64,000 nt of DNA from Artemisia argyi (GCA_030686995.1 CM060693.1:107810228-107874227), one strand, 5' to 3'; shown: positions 1 to 12,598, numbered from the stretch's first letter. The notes: a model not told the origin generated them from the sequence alone. Numbers and translations: made by a program.

Positions 1-521
1 TAGTCAACAAAAAAAAGTCAACCAAACGCAAGAACAAGCATAACAGACATAAACCACTTTTCCCGCCCAAATTCTATCTTTCAATTTCATTGTATAAATT
101 CATTACAAGTCTTTCATTTACATTGTAGCTATCAATTTGTAATCATTTCTTTCTCTTGTAATGAACACACCTTTCTAATAACACATCCCATTCCTCTAAT
201 TCGAATCTCTATTCAGTTCTTGAGTTCCTGTTAGTCGAATAAGATCTTTCTTCATTTCATCTTGGTTTTTGGAAAGATCATATCACTAACCTCCCTCTAC
301 TTTTTATATTTAATATACGAGTTATGGTAATAATGACAACTCCAAAGATTGTGGCTAACGAAAACATTTTCTTTACATAACAACAATAATGAATGATTAA
401 TAATTTTCACAAAGACAAACGGAGTTTTGAGAAAAAATGAATAAATAAACAACAATTGATTGTAATAAAAATTTATCGTTTAACAATATGATTTAATGGA
501 AAAATATAGCATGAAAATGTC
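1..521. other. Intergenic, no gene seen
   Basis: A+T-rich sequence with pyrimidine-rich stretches around 150-280. No open reading frame, RNA gene or element terminus could be supported on either strand. The pyrimidine-rich stretch resembles a transcript leader or the R-U5 part of an LTR, but no partner repeat is present in the window. Confidence 0.5.

Positions 522-576
<55 letters not shown>
522..576. repeat. (ATT)n microsatellite
   Basis: An uninterrupted trinucleotide ATT tract of about 55 bp. It ends next to the first copy of a 60-bp direct repeat that starts at 578. Confidence 0.95.
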
Positions 577-577
577 G

Positions 578-836
578 GTCTAAAAGGTGACTCAAAATGA
601 AAAATGATGAAGTTGAGAGTCTTTATGTTAAATCGTCTTTTATTTAAACATGATTTAATTAAACAAACGTTTTAACGTCTGATATGCAATACCTTATTGA
701 ATGACACGTTTAACTAAACACTATGTTACAACCATTGTCTATTTGTTTAATCTTATTTTTCACTCCTTAAAGATAATTTAAGTAGTGTTTGATTTTTGAT
801 TTTATTACCCTTTCTATGGAAAAAGCTTATTTACAT

Positions 837-879
<43 letters not shown>

Positions 880-995
880 GTAAAAGGTCTTCCACCCGGT
901 AAAATAATTTACATAGTCAGTTGTTTATTCTTTTGTCTAAAAGGTGACTCAAAATGAAAAATGATGAAGTTGAGAGTCTTTATGTAAAATCGTCC
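578..995. repeat. Pair of ~60-bp direct repeats flanking a T40 tract
   Basis: Positions 578-638 and 935-995 are nearly identical; both begin GTCTAAAAGGTGACTC and run through a GAGAGTCTTTATGT motif. Similarity continues weakly into the A+T-rich sequence after each copy. Between them lies a T40 tract (839-878). The layout suggests a local duplication or the remains of a retroposed sequence. No coding capacity was seen. Confidence 0.8.
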
Positions 996-1637
996 TTCAG
1001 TTAAACATTTAATTAAACAGACGTAATACCTTGTCTGCGAAAGAAGAGGTAAATTTGAAAGTTTTAAGAAATATGAAATGGTAATTAGACTTTAAGAAAA
1101 TTTGTAAACTTGAAGTGAGAAAAGGTCATTTTTCTCTCCTGTCTAAAGTTAAACAAACAATGACGTCTATGTGACTCCAGACATAAGAGGAAAAACGAAA
1201 ACTATCTTTTAAAACACTTGCCATCCTTCAGACATAAAAGGAGGAGGGAAAAAAGTTTTCTCAAGGACATCCGCAGATCTACAGACATGGGAAAATGTAT
1301 TATTTTTAAAAGATATATAATTTGTTTGTATGCGATAAAAAGCCGGAGAGTCAACTAGTAGGATATAGAAGTTTAGTTGTCCAAATGCCCAATTTCTATG
1401 CATCAATGCATGCGTTTATGATTTTAATTTTCAGGCTCGTATACGTTTACGCTTTTATGCTTACATATCCCTATGCCCCTAAATGCTTTTTCATCTCTTT
1501 TCATATTGTGGATACCACATGCACTTGCCAATTGTCGTTATATGTTTACTATATACTCCGTAGGATGCATTGTATGATTATATATGTCTATTTTTCTAAA
1601 CTCTTATGATAGTATATGTCACAAGCCCTGTTATTTT
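996..1637. other. Intergenic, no gene seen
   Basis: A+T-rich sequence without a convincing reading frame. The short frames on both strands (up to 95 codons) have no recognisable domain and no upstream gene context. Confidence 0.5.
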
Positions 1638-1653
1638 ACACACACACACACAC

Positions 1654-1750
<97 letters not shown>
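1638..1750. repeat. Compound (CA)n(TA)n microsatellite
   Basis: A short CA tract passes into about 95 bp of uninterrupted TA repeat. The tract stops abruptly at 1750, where the inverted-repeat element at 1751 begins. TA repeats resume at about 1938, so the element sits inside the microsatellite. Confidence 0.95.
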
Positions 1751-1752
<2 letters not shown>

Positions 1753-1937
1753 AAAGTGATCTAATAAGAAAAAAAATTAAAATAAGAAGGGTAAGAAGTA
1801 ATTTTAGCCACACATTTTAATTTAAGAGGGAAAATTTGAATAAAGATGCATCTATTTTTGTAGGTGCATCTAGAATGTGTGGTTGTGGTTTCTTCTTATT
1901 CTTCTAATTTTAATTTTTCTTCTTATTTGATCATAAC
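1751..1937. mobile_element. MITE inserted in a (TA)n tract (TGCATC family, copy 1)
   Basis: A 187-bp noncoding element. The left end (…TGATCTAATAAGAA…AGCCACACATT) and the right end read as a reverse complement (…TGATCAAATAAGAAG…AACCACACATT) form imperfect terminal inverted repeats of about 60 bp. The interior carries two GATGCATCT/GGTGCATCT motifs. TA repeats flank both sides. It is clearly related to the larger element at 26562-26956 through its arm sequence, the internal TGCATC motifs and the microsatellite location. The exact ends and target duplication cannot be fixed because the flanks are repetitive. The superfamily is not assigned. Confidence 0.75.
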
Positions 1938-3190
1938 TATATATATATAATAGTACAAGTCACCCGCACACATATACTTGACGGAAGTCTTCCTATAAAA
2001 GAGTGCCATTGCTTTAAGGTTTACCTTAAAATAGAGGTATGATTTGTTTACATTTCACCACCTCATATCTTATTTAGGCGGAGTTGGGTACCTTGTTAAA
2101 AATAGGCTTTTAAACCTAAAAACCTGGCCAACCACGAATTTAATTAGTTATTTTGCAAGAATATATCAACATTAACAGGCAAGGGAAGCATATCACTCAA
2201 CGGAATTAACGATTTTTTTTTTCCCCCTTCATATTAAAATGGACTTGTTTATGCTTCTAAATTAACGAAATCTTTATTCACTAGAAATGGAGTTAGAGTT
2301 ATTAAATGAATGTGCCTAATAAATAGTTTTGCATCGATTTTTATGAATTACGAAAGTATTTGCAAGTTAAATGGTGCATGTTAACCGTTGTTTTGTTTTG
2401 TTTGTAAAACTTTGCAGATGCCAATTACCATAAATTTATTTTGAATGGATCACCATGGAGTATGTTTTATCTCTAACGAGTTGAACCTGTGTGAAATGTT
2501 TTCGTATGTTTAGGTTAATTTCGTTTCAGGTTCAAGATTTACAAGACGATCAAGGATTAGTAATATCTCGGATCAAGGAAAGAATTCAATGACATGTTAA
2601 GCGTTTGAGGCTACTCAACGTGGCACAATTGTTACTCTTAGCCTCTTCGGTAAGGCCTAATATGGGTTTATCGATGAATGCTAGGTTCCAGGAAGCACAT
2701 TCGTCTAGCAATGATGTGTCGCACCAAAAGGTACTGCAGGTTAGAATAATGTTGCATGAAGCTTGGTTTAAATACTAATGCATGAGAAAAATAGTCTAGA
2801 TGTATATGTAATAGTACATGCTTTTACAGCAGCTAAGACACTCAAAACCTAGAAAATTTTGAAGATTGTCAAAAAGAACATATACACACAACCGCGGCAT
2901 TTACACAAGCCTCGGACAAACAAACTTCTATGATATAATAACGGCATCAATTTACTCGGGCAGCATACAAGAACCATTGTCATATTGCATCAATGAACAT
3001 AAAAAGAAACCTTATGGACTTCGTTACATTTAAAAATCGGATCTTAACCCTTCTCATGTCAACTCAACCTACAAGCGCATACACATTGACTAACTTTTAA
3101 AATCCGAATAAAAAGATAACTTATTCACCAACAATTTCAACCATCTTTATCTACAAAGATAAACACAAGTCAAAGATAGTTCAACTTACT
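1938..3190. other. Intergenic region 3' of XLG3
   Basis: Mostly A+T-rich. Around 2520-2750 the plus strand has two short translatable stretches that could be remnants of coding sequence, but I recognise no family and see no supporting splice structure. About 3000-3190 probably contains the XLG3 3' UTR (minus strand); no clear poly(A) signal was identified. Confidence 0.45.
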
Positions 3191-6100
3191 TCAATCTTGC
3201 CTAACAAAGGGTGGCGAGCTCACATCAGTAGTACTATAAAACGAGTCCTCGGCCCCACCGTAATAGGTCTCTTCCTTCTCATCATCCCATTTCACAATCT
3301 CTCTTATGTACTTAAAAGCTTCATCAACCGTCACTCTGTCTCTAGCCCGGGCTTGCCACACAAAAAGCTTTCGGGCGGTGAGAGAAGCATAAAGGTCCTT
3401 AAATCTCATTGCCACATAGTAGTAGGCTTGGTGGGCTAGGTTCTGGTTGTTGGTGTAGGGTCGAACTGGGCTGAAGTCAGTGAACCACTCACACGCACTT
3501 AGTGGTGTTTTCTTAAGTTTTTCTTCAAACAAATCATATTTGTTTAGAATCAAGACGAAAGGTGTGTCTTTAAAACATGGGTGTTTGACCATCGCTTCAA
3601 AAAGTTCTTTGCTTTGTATCATCTTGTTTTGAAGTAGCGAACCGCTTGATGTGCTGTCAGGTGATAGCCACATTTGATCATAGTCGCTTAGGGAGACACA
3701 AAAGACGACTACTCGAACATCCTCAAACATTTCCACCCATCGACAACCTTCGTTCATTCCTTTGGCATTTACTCTAATGAGTTGATATCTAATAAAGTGA
3801 TAGCAACAAAGACATAATAAGACACAATTACTAAACAGTGTCAACTATATAAGCATAAGATCACGAAGCATCAAATACCATAATCTAAGAAATATGGCAA
3901 AAAAATCCTTTTGTACTCACATTTATTTGGTACATTTAGCCAGTTAAATTAAGGGTAACTTATCAAAATCAGATGGCAATTTCATCCAGAATTTAAATCA
4001 CCTGGCAAGTTGTTGGGATTGAGCATCAAGATTGTCTGTATATGTCTCGGACATTGGGCTACGATCATCAAGGGAGAACTCTATGAAAGCCAAGCCATTA
4101 CCCTGTGTCACCCCTTCAGCATATAGTATGTCATGCTCTGATGGCTCATATTCGTTGCTAGAAACCTCAACCGCCTGAAACCAGAAAAAAGATAAGTATG
4201 ATTATTTACACATTAAAAACACGAAATGAGTCTCAAAATTTAGCATTTAGAAAATTTATATGTTATTACCCTCTCTACACAAATTTGCAACACTTGGGTT
4301 AGCACATAAGTTAAGGAAACATTTTTGGCCATCATCAAAATATCTAGTATACCCCTATAAACACAAGATAGAGGAACTTGGAGACCATTTTAGTAAGTTT
4401 CCTGTTTGCAATCATAGTAAATTGTAAGAATAGGTGATTTTAACTTTAACCTTTTCAAAAAGGAGAATCTTGCAACTGCGCACAACAACCCAAGAAAGAA
4501 AATGTTTTGACTTTATGGGACAAAGGGAGCATTTAATAATGCGTAAAATCCCCAAAAAATTGGCTTTCAAGTACTACTCTTTCTAGAATTTTTAGACAAT
4601 CTAGAATCATAACAATTAATCGTACAAGGGGTATATAATTGCTAATAGCATAGAACTGTAAATTATTCAGCGCAATCATCAAGGGTCTATTCGTTTTCAT
4701 CATTTACCATATTTCTCAATCTTGAGGGTCTTATTTAACTTCTTGTCACATCAAATAAAAGGGCCATACAAAAACACATTTCCATTTGTCACATCATAAA
4801 GCACAAGATGAAGGTGTTGAAACAAAACGGTGACGGTAAATACACAAAAAGTGATTAGAGGAAGGATCAAATACCCGGCTTAAAAAGTACTCTGCCACAT
4901 CCGGTAAGAAGTGTAATTCATTTCTCCTTTTATATGTTTCCTGGATCGCAGGATCCTTCCAAACCTCTTCAACAAGTGGAGCATATTCACGTGTTGCTGC
5001 AGGAAAGAATGCATCCAAATCTCCAGTTGCAATGATGTCAAGAAGCCAATCAGAAAAATGCTTCAATCTTGGGTTAAGGGAGTAGATATTGTGATTAGCT
5101 TCTTCCACATCATCGTCATTACCAGAAGCTGAAATGAAACCAGTCAATTGATGTATTTGCTCCTAGAACTTGGAACGCACGGTTTATTGTAAATACTATT
5201 AAATATATTTAATATTTGACAAAACAGGAATTTTCATGAGCCAGTTGCCATAGCCCAAACGTAGAATCTAGAAAACAAAATTACAATCACAAGGACAACT
5301 GGTTAATACAGTATTAGCTTATGCCTTATGAAACTCTATCTATTTATGAGCACCTTTTCCTATGATACATAACTATTTAGTTGAGAATGAACATGTGTTT
5401 GTTACTTGAGAGTCCCATTTGCAAAAAGAGATGAAGATGGAACCCACCTAAAGAACCGAAGAATATAAAAATATAGTATAAAAGGATGATATTTTTGTTC
5501 CTAGAGCTTCATCTCTGCAACCCTCCAATCTCAGGTATTTAAACGCTCATAATAAAATCGCACATTAAATAATTTCCCCCCATAAGAGTTGAGTACATAA
5601 TGTGTCGTTGTCAATGGAACTTATGTCAATTGTTAAATTGAAAAATGTGATGTTTGACACTAAAAAGTCAAAGAACCTGTTTCAGTTGATTGATCAGTGG
5701 ATTCCAGCGAGTTCTTTTTCACCATTGCTTCTTCCTCGAAGCGCTCCCGTCCATCAAGTAGGATACTGAGGTATCTATACATGTTGCTCTGAATCATAAG
5801 CTTAATATTTTGTAATTCTTCATCACTAAATCTGTTTCCATATAAGAATTTTGCCTGCATGAAACGTATAAAGGAGCAATGATCATAGTTAAACAATGTA
5901 CAGTTTTCCAAAAGATGACTATTCTGATTTTCACTAAGGGTTTTATGTGGAAAATTGAAGAATATTTAGGCATTCATAAACCCACAAAACTTATGAATCT
6001 TCATATTTATACTAAAAGTGTTATCACCTCTAGCTTTGTTTGTGAAGTTTAAATTAAATCCTGTCAATTGAGCCAATCCATGAATAAATATACTTTCTAA

Positions 6101-8094
6101 CGACCCTATATATTGAGCAACTATTCTTATAAATATCTCTTCAACCAAATTCTGAAAATTAAATACCTGCTTAAAGATGGTGCTGGTTCCCGAACCCTCA
6201 AGTCCAAGTAATAAAAGCTTTTGAATTTTTTTCGGCTCAAAGTAATTGGGAACGGTAGCATAATTGCTGGCTTCATCCCTCTCCCGTTGTGGCTGACCTT
6301 GTGGCACAGGCAATGAGAGCAATGAGCTAACAAACCGAGTTCTAGCCTGTCAAAAAAGACTTACTTTACATAAGTTTTGCACACATTATTTACCATAATT
6401 TGGTAGATACATTCAATGATATGAGACAGTAAGTACCTTTTCCCAAATATTTCCCTTGATATTATTTTGGCCTTCCTCCTCATAGCGACCATCATCATAA
6501 ACCCAAAAATGAGTGTCACGAGGACATTGCACACTTGCCACCTGAAACAAAGCAATAAAACAGATTTCAGAATTACAGAAAACGGAGAAACCTAAAGGTT
6601 GCAATTTCAACCCACTTTCTTATGAATGGATAGACTCACTTTATGCTTTATGTGTAGCGGGTCAAACAACAACAACAGTACCCAATCCCAACGGAGCGGG
6701 TCAAACAAGTTAAATTAAAAAGGATAGCTAAAGAGTATACAGCTCGCAAGTTGCCGGAAGTGTAATTTTTAATGCATAAACATCTACCTCAACGTATTTA
6801 AGATATTAGACTAGTATCCATCTAATATAACTGATGTGATCGTACATGACAATTAATGCCACTAACTATATAAAAAAATACTGAAAGAATTGGACAGATG
6901 TTTTGGGTCAGCCCAACACCACCTGTTTTGACCCGTACAAATATCTTTACACAACCCACCCACTTTGTCACCTTTACGAAACCAAATATCAGTGGCGCAT
7001 GCGTTCGAACCCGTCATAGCAATGGTTTCTAGCTGCAGAAGAGGTCACTTCATGTTTTAACCCAGTTATGTAAATATGGGTCAAGTTCGGCTATATTTTA
7101 CTAATAATGGTTTTAACTGTAAAATTTATATAACATTTCACTCGTTAAATTGAAGTATTCAAGAAAATGAAGCGATGCAGAACAACTGGTTAGAAATTTG
7201 CGCAACCTGCCCTTTCGCCACCTATAGCAACTAAAGTATTTCCCTATAAACAATAACCAATAACTAACTAGAAGTGAAAACAAAAACCTAAATTGGGGTA
7301 CCGTTAAATCGCAAAGATCTATAAATACCAGATCAAAAACCAAGCCGCATGCTCAAAACAACAAAAGGTGGCAATTTCGACCCATTTAATGACGAATGAG
7401 TTAATATGGGTTATTATCTATCTGAAATGGATTAAATGGACCATATAGAAAAGTTTAGCTAAAAGGAAACGTTCACGAGATTCAAAAGGTGGGAAAGTAC
7501 GCAAAAGTTTTGATGCATATAAGCTCATAAATTTATTACTCATTAATGAAAAGATTGTTATTTAACTGATATAGCTTTTGTCATAATATTTTGTGCATGT
7601 ATAATTTGTTATGAAGTTGCCAAAAATATGTTTGTGGGTTAATCCAGCCGGATCTATTTTGACATTTACTAAAATAGTAGTTGTTTCGACCCACCCCATT
7701 TTGATATTCTAACCAACCCGTCCATTTTGCAACCCTTGAAAACAGGAAAGAGGTGGATGATGAAAGAATTTACCCTCAGCACTTTCAGCTCAGTTTTGGT
7801 GATCTCTCGGCCATTCATGTAAACTTCTGTATTTCCATTGCTTGCATTCGGACTAAGTTTCCCAGTGAAATTTAAATTTGAACTCACAACTCTATCCGGT
7901 TTTTCACCCTCCTGAAAAATAAAACAAAACATTAGAATTACAATCTTTAAACGCCCATAAAATGGTGATTTCAGCGCGTTTTCATGTTATGTATTATCTC
8001 TAGCAAGTGAAGCGTGTAAAACGAGCAAAGTTAACTATGAAAATGGACCAAACAAGTGTCACAAACGTGTTTGTGTTCCGGGTCAACCCCACCC

Positions 8095-8127
<33 letters not shown>

Positions 8128-9222
8128 TGCGTGTTATGAGTTTAACCTATTTGGACCTGTTACCCAACTCACATGACCTGTCCATATGTCCACATTAACA
8201 AGCAAATATAACCAAAAATCATTGAAAAGAACAAGTTTTACCTTTCCCCAAAGACCTGATTCTTTGTCATACCAATACATTCCCGGTTTTAACTTTCTTG
8301 GGGGTAACGGGCATCCCAAAAGTTCTGCCATTTCCTCAGGTTTAAGTGGATAACCATTCACAATTAACTGCTCTGGCCGAAGTTGATTAGCGGAACATTC
8401 TTTTTCTGCTTTCATGATATGTTTGACTTCCAAAGGACTAAGCAGACGAGACAATAACCTCGAATTTTTCCCTAATGTAAGACGTTTCGACTCATCAATC
8501 GCCTCACCAATACAAGTAACACACTTTCGACCCTCAGGCATTGATCCCATTGCTCTAAGAACACAATTACTACAATATTTGGCATCACAAACCAAACAGG
8601 ACTCTTTAGTTTCCCACTTCCCTTTACCACATCGATAACAAACTCTGCTTACTTTCTTCTTTTTCTTTTTCTCTTTAGAAACCGCAACATAATCTGAATA
8701 ACCGGGCCTCTCCAACCCGACCTCTCTATTTTCTGATCTATCAACCGTATTGAAAGTAACCACTGGGCCACGTCTCCCTTCATTCCCATGACCATCATCT
8801 TGTTGGTTATGGACCGACCCAGGAGACCCTGAAGGGGAAGCTGAATACGAATCAGCATTTCTCAGAACCGAGACTACAGATTCTGAGCTTGCTGATAATC
8901 TAGGACTCTGATTCGGTGAACCCGTTACATCAGCGATATAAGAAACTGGTAAGGGAATAGGATCAATAACAGGAGGGGCCAGACCGTCACGAGTGACAGA
9001 TCTTCTTGAATCAGAAAAAGATTCAGCAACAGATGCAGTCGGTATCGAACGGGAATTTACATCTAACGGCTCTACCCTAGGAAGGGTATACGATACATCA
9101 GGACCCATATATTCTAAAGCAATTGAATAATCCAGCTCATCGCTTTCTTCAGGTAGCGCAGTTCCCGGAGGAAGCATCTTCCTCACAGTTTCTTTCCAAT
9201 CTTTTTTTCCATTTTCCGCCAT
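3191..9222 (-). CDS. XLG3: Extra-large guanine nucleotide-binding protein 3 (XLG3-type), eight coding exons
   Basis: Plant-specific G-alpha-like signalling protein that partners G-beta-gamma in defence and growth responses. Coding exons on the minus strand: 9222-8242, 7911-7774, 6541-6437, 6346-6167, 5854-5677, 5128-4875, 4174-4002, 3788-3191. All introns are GT-AG, the phases agree, and the sum is 2607 nt (868 aa), close to the roughly 850 aa of Arabidopsis XLG3. Residues 185-190 are a poly-lysine nuclear-localisation-like patch. A Cys-rich domain carries C195, C198, C209, C212, C217, C220, C234 and C237. The G-alpha-like half starts near residue 440, with P-loop GLEGSGTST (456-464), lacking the usual lysine as is typical of XLGs, and NKYD at 752-755. 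I chose the ATG at 9222 (ATGGCG context, start resembles XLG3); an in-frame ATG at 9231 would add three residues. The introns hold only repeats. The gene looks intact. XLG1 is the alternative name, but the N-terminus fits XLG3 better from memory. Confidence 0.93.
6542..7773 (-). other. XLG3 intron 2 with dispersed repeat debris
   Basis: The largest intron of XLG3 (1.23 kb), with GT at 7773-7772 and AG at 6543-6542. It contains degenerate sequences rich in GGGTCAAA, GACCCATTT and GGCAATTTCGACCCA near 6590-6720, 7365-7450 and 7640-7740. Related fragments lie in intron 1 (8070-8180). They look like old copies of a dispersed repeat. No coding sequence was seen. Confidence 0.6.
8096..8126. repeat. 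T31 tract in XLG3 intron 1
   Basis: A T31 homopolymer inside intron 1 (7912-8241), flanked by GGGTCAACCC-type repeat debris. On the coding (minus) strand it is a poly(A) tract, possibly the tail of an old retroposed fragment. Confidence 0.85.
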
Positions 9223-9990
9223 ATCCCTCATACCAATTCTTTAAATAACTAAAAGATTCAAAAAGTAACAGTTATTCAATCAGCTCAAGTCTTGATATCA
9301 TCATATTTCAACAACCCAATTCAAAGAACCAAAACTTTGACCAACTTGTAAAGATACCCAAATCAGATAAAAATTTGGGCAAAAAACACTTATCAATAAA
9401 GAATCTTTTATTTACATTTGGTCAAAACAGCTTTAAATTTCAACTCAGAAAATGATAGATTTGACTAATTTTTAAAACGCCCAATTAGAATTAAAAAGCT
9501 TCAATTTCCCAGAAAAAAAAATAATTCAAGAAACAAATTTTCAATCAAAATTTCACCAACCCAACTCACAAAATGATAGATTTGACTAATTAACAAAATA
9601 CCCAAATCAAATTAGTACTTCAATTTGGGGGAAAACATATATTAGGTCAAAAAAACAAAACACCAAATTTGAACAACCCACGATTTGACCAACCAATACA
9701 ACAAAACTAAAGAAAAAAAGATATACCTGAATTATGCAATATGGATTTGGTGAAAGTCAAAATCTGCTCATTTTCAACAGCCTAAAAAGTTGAAAAAACA
9801 AGACCCCACAATACAAATCAACCACCTAAAACATCTCATAAAACTAAAGTCAAAGTCTTGATCATTTCAGTCAAATTTGAACCAAATCAACATTTTACAT
9901 ATGAAAGAAAGAAAGATTCAAATCTAGAGAGTATGGACAATGACAGATTAATATTACTAACCAATAATGTTTTTATATTTTACTGGTAAT
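9223..9990 (-). promoter_or_regulatory. Putative XLG3 5' UTR, UTR intron and TATA box
   Basis: On the minus strand an AAATATAAAA TATA-like element lies at about 9980-9971, with a CCAAT-type motif just downstream at 9965-9961. About 40-70 nt further down is a CT-rich stretch (about 9935-9905) typical of plant leaders. A donor-like CAG/GTATAT at 9727/9726 and a pyrimidine-rich acceptor ending TTTTAG at 9249 would remove a 5' UTR intron of about 480 nt, leaving a short exon (9248-9223) before the ATG. This is inferred from motifs only; transcript data are needed to confirm it. Confidence 0.45.
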
Positions 9991-10551
9991 AAAAAGATAA
10001 AGAAAGATTTTGTCAGCCAAAAAAGAATAATAAAAAGACTCACTTTGTAGCAGCAGTATAATAAAGTGGCTTCTATGAAAGCAGATAAAAAGGTATAAGG
10101 GGCGTGCGTGTATACTGTTGTTTGTACTATTTTTTTAAATAAATATTTTTTAACTAGGAAAGTGTTTTACTCTTTTTTTACATTTTGGGATTCTGAAAAA
10201 ATAAGGTAGTACAAATCTCTCTTTCTTTGCTTGTGGAGACCATCTTATGTTGGTTGATAGTGTAAGATGTCATAACCATTATTCTAGGTGTCTGAAATAA
10301 TTGTAGTATATGTATGGTTTTTATGATTTTAATTTCTTATTCACAATATTCCTTTTCTTTTAAGATATTTTACTAATTTCTTCTTGCACTTAATGGTTCA
10401 TGTGATTTGTGGAGTATGACGAGTTTAGTCCTTCAACTTTTTTTTTTTTTTTTTTTTAACCCGTAACAAGTTTAGTCCTTTAACCACTTATTTTGATAGT
10501 TTGACCGTTAATTTAGAGTCATAATTGTCTTTTCAATTACATATTTTATTA
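9991..10551. other. Intergenic, upstream of XLG3
   Basis: A+T-rich sequence with a T-run at about 10439-10457 flanked by two AGTTTAGTCCTT motifs. No gene was seen. The last 9 bp before the Mutator-type element (10552-10560, AATATTAAA) are its target-site duplication. Confidence 0.5.
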
Positions 10552-10560
10552 AATATTAAA

Positions 10561-10794
10561 GAGAGAACTGCAAAATACATCCCTGTGGTTTACAGGTTTT
10601 GTCATCCTACATCCCTGTCAGAAACTTTTGGCAAGATACATCCCCCGTTAGGCAAACGTTTGCCACTATACATCCCTCGTTTACAATAAGGACTAACGGT
10701 GCAAATTTTTCCTCCGTTATCTCTTAACGAGACAGAAAATATTACACCGTTAGCCCTCGTTAGCCAAACGTTTGCACCGTTAGTCCTCTTTTTT
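10561..10794 (+). repeat. Left terminal inverted repeat of the MULE
   Basis: 234 bp, pairing with 11995-12228 with one visible mismatch. It contains the repeated motifs CTAACGGTG and CAAACGTTTG, the latter self-complementary. Confidence 0.95.
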
Positions 10795-11994
10795 AGAAAA
10801 AAAAAGTTAAAATTAAAAAAAAAAAGGAAAAAAAAATTTAAAAATTAATTTTTTTTAAAGTTAATTTAAAAAAAAAAAAATTATCGTTTAAGTTATGCCA
10901 TGTCAATTATTTTCCGAAACTGTATCCCGACAACCAAATAATAACCAACACAACTAGTAAACCAAATCTAAATATCAAGTCCGACTCCAAGTCGGCTCAA
11001 CCAAATCCATCCGAACACAACCATAACCGAAACATTTCCCGAATCGAATCCAAACTCAAATCCCAACACAAAATCACAACTAAATAATCCCCAAGCCTTG
11101 TCGTGACTCGCCGTGAGTCACGGTTTGGCTCTTCGTTGACTGCCGAGACCAAAACAACCCAAACAGACCAAAAATAACTCCAAATCAATAATAACATCAA
11201 GAACTATTCAAAAGAAACAAGGAACACAAAAGTAATCCCACACCAAGTCGACTGAGTCAACTCGGTGGGTTGACCGAATCATCGAGCCGCGACCAAAATG
11301 AGGGATTCACACGGTTTTATGTTTAAAATATTTATTAAAACATTTTTATAAAATATTTAAAAACAAAATCGGTTTTATTAAAGTTTTAGAAATTAGGGTT
11401 TCGTATAAAAATGATAACGGGTTAAGGGGAGGCGCGTGTGAGGGTGTTACTGTCGGAAAACAATGAAAGGGGGTGGTGGCTCTTGGTGATGGTGGCGGCG
11501 GACTGTGGTGGGAGGGATGAAGAATCCGGCGGTGTAGAGAGAGAAAGGAGAGAATGGGTGTGAGTGAAAGGAGAGAATGGGTGTGAGTGTGTTTTTAAAA
11601 AAATTAATTACTAGTATTATTTATAATTTTTTTTCGCAAATATTATTTTTTTAAAAAAGTTTTGATTTTTTTATTAAAATATTAACTTTAAAAAAATTAA
11701 TTTTTATAAAAAAAAAATTAATTTTTTTAAAAAATACGCATTTTAAAAAAATTAATTATTATTTATAATTTTTTTTTAAAATACGCATTTTTTTTATAAA
11801 AATTAATTTTAAAAAAATACGCATTTTTAAAAAAATTAATTATTATTTATAATTTTTTTTTCGCAAATATTATTTTTTTAAAAAAAATTTTGATTTTTTT
11901 TAATTATTAACTTAAAATAATTAATTTTTTAAATTTTTTTCCTTTTTTTTTAATTTTAACTTTTTTTTTTAATTTTTTTTTTTTTTTTTTTAAA

Positions 11995-12228
11995 AAAAAA
12001 GAGGACTAACGGTGCAAACGTTTGGCTAACGAGGGCTAACGGTGTAATATTTTCTGTCTCGTTAAGAGATAACGGAGGAAAAATTTGCACCGTTAGTCCT
12101 TATTGTAAACGAGGGATGTATAGTGGCAAACGTTTGCCTAACGGGGGATGTATCTTGCCAAAAGTTTCTGACAGGGATGTAAGATGACAAAACCTGTAAA
12201 CCACAGGGATGTATTTTGCAGTTCTCTC
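11995..12228 (-). repeat. Right terminal inverted repeat of the MULE
   Basis: Reverse complement of 10561-10794, followed directly by the second target-site duplication at 12229-12237. Confidence 0.95.
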
Positions 12229-12237
12229 AATATTAAA

Positions 12238-12598
12238 TTATATCAAGTATAGTCATACATTTTTCAAGCACTCCCTTATCATCAATTTTTTTATAGCAAA
12301 CACATTATCTGCACCAATCTCGTTATTTTCATCTTCATCTACAATTACAAACCTCATCACCATCAAATCAACTTGTGTATTAGTAATCAAATGTAAATTA
12401 TATAGTATTAAAAAGTGACAAGACATTTGAATTTATATTTGTTGGCATTTTAACAACATATTATGACAAATACAAATGCTTTGTGTTTGTTCATCCAAGA
12501 TAAATAAACAATACTAAAAATGGGAAATTTATGAATAGATAGAAATCGAACTAGTCAAGTAGCAAAACCCTTAATTCATTTTTGTTTTATAATAATAA
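12238..12598. other. Intergenic, no gene seen
   Basis: A+T-rich sequence with one 69-codon frame that overlaps the element boundary and has no domain. Nothing further supported. Confidence 0.5.

Larger units (their letters stand above)
10561..12228. mobile_element. Non-autonomous Mutator-like element (MULE), 1668 bp
   Basis: A complete element bounded by 234-bp terminal inverted repeats that differ at one position I can see (C at 10607 versus the base pairing with 12182). It begins GAGAGAACTGCAAA and ends with the complement. The flanking 9-bp direct repeats AATATTAAA (10552-10560 and 12229-12237) are identical; 9-bp duplications with long TIRs are the signature of the Mutator superfamily. 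The interior (10795-11994) has no transposase: it holds a C-rich segment (10900-11290), a G-rich leader-like segment (11400-11590) with a duplicated AAAGGAGAGAATGGGTGTGAG motif, and repeated A/T-rich blocks containing TACGCATTT. The interior could include captured host sequence (Pack-MULE-like), but I recognise no gene. Confidence 0.93.

Noticed and set aside
1631..1813. Frames of alternating Tyr-Ile here and at 31663-31997
   Set aside because: They are translations of (TA)n microsatellites and appear on both strands.
2520..2760. Possible coding exon with a translatable Leu-rich stretch
   Set aside because: No recognised family, no paired splice sites and a stop within the stretch; left as intergenic.
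6654..6720. AACAACAACAGTACCCAATCCC phrase in XLG3 intron 2 as a SINE or MITE
   Set aside because: Only a short fragment with no ends or target duplication; treated as repeat debris.
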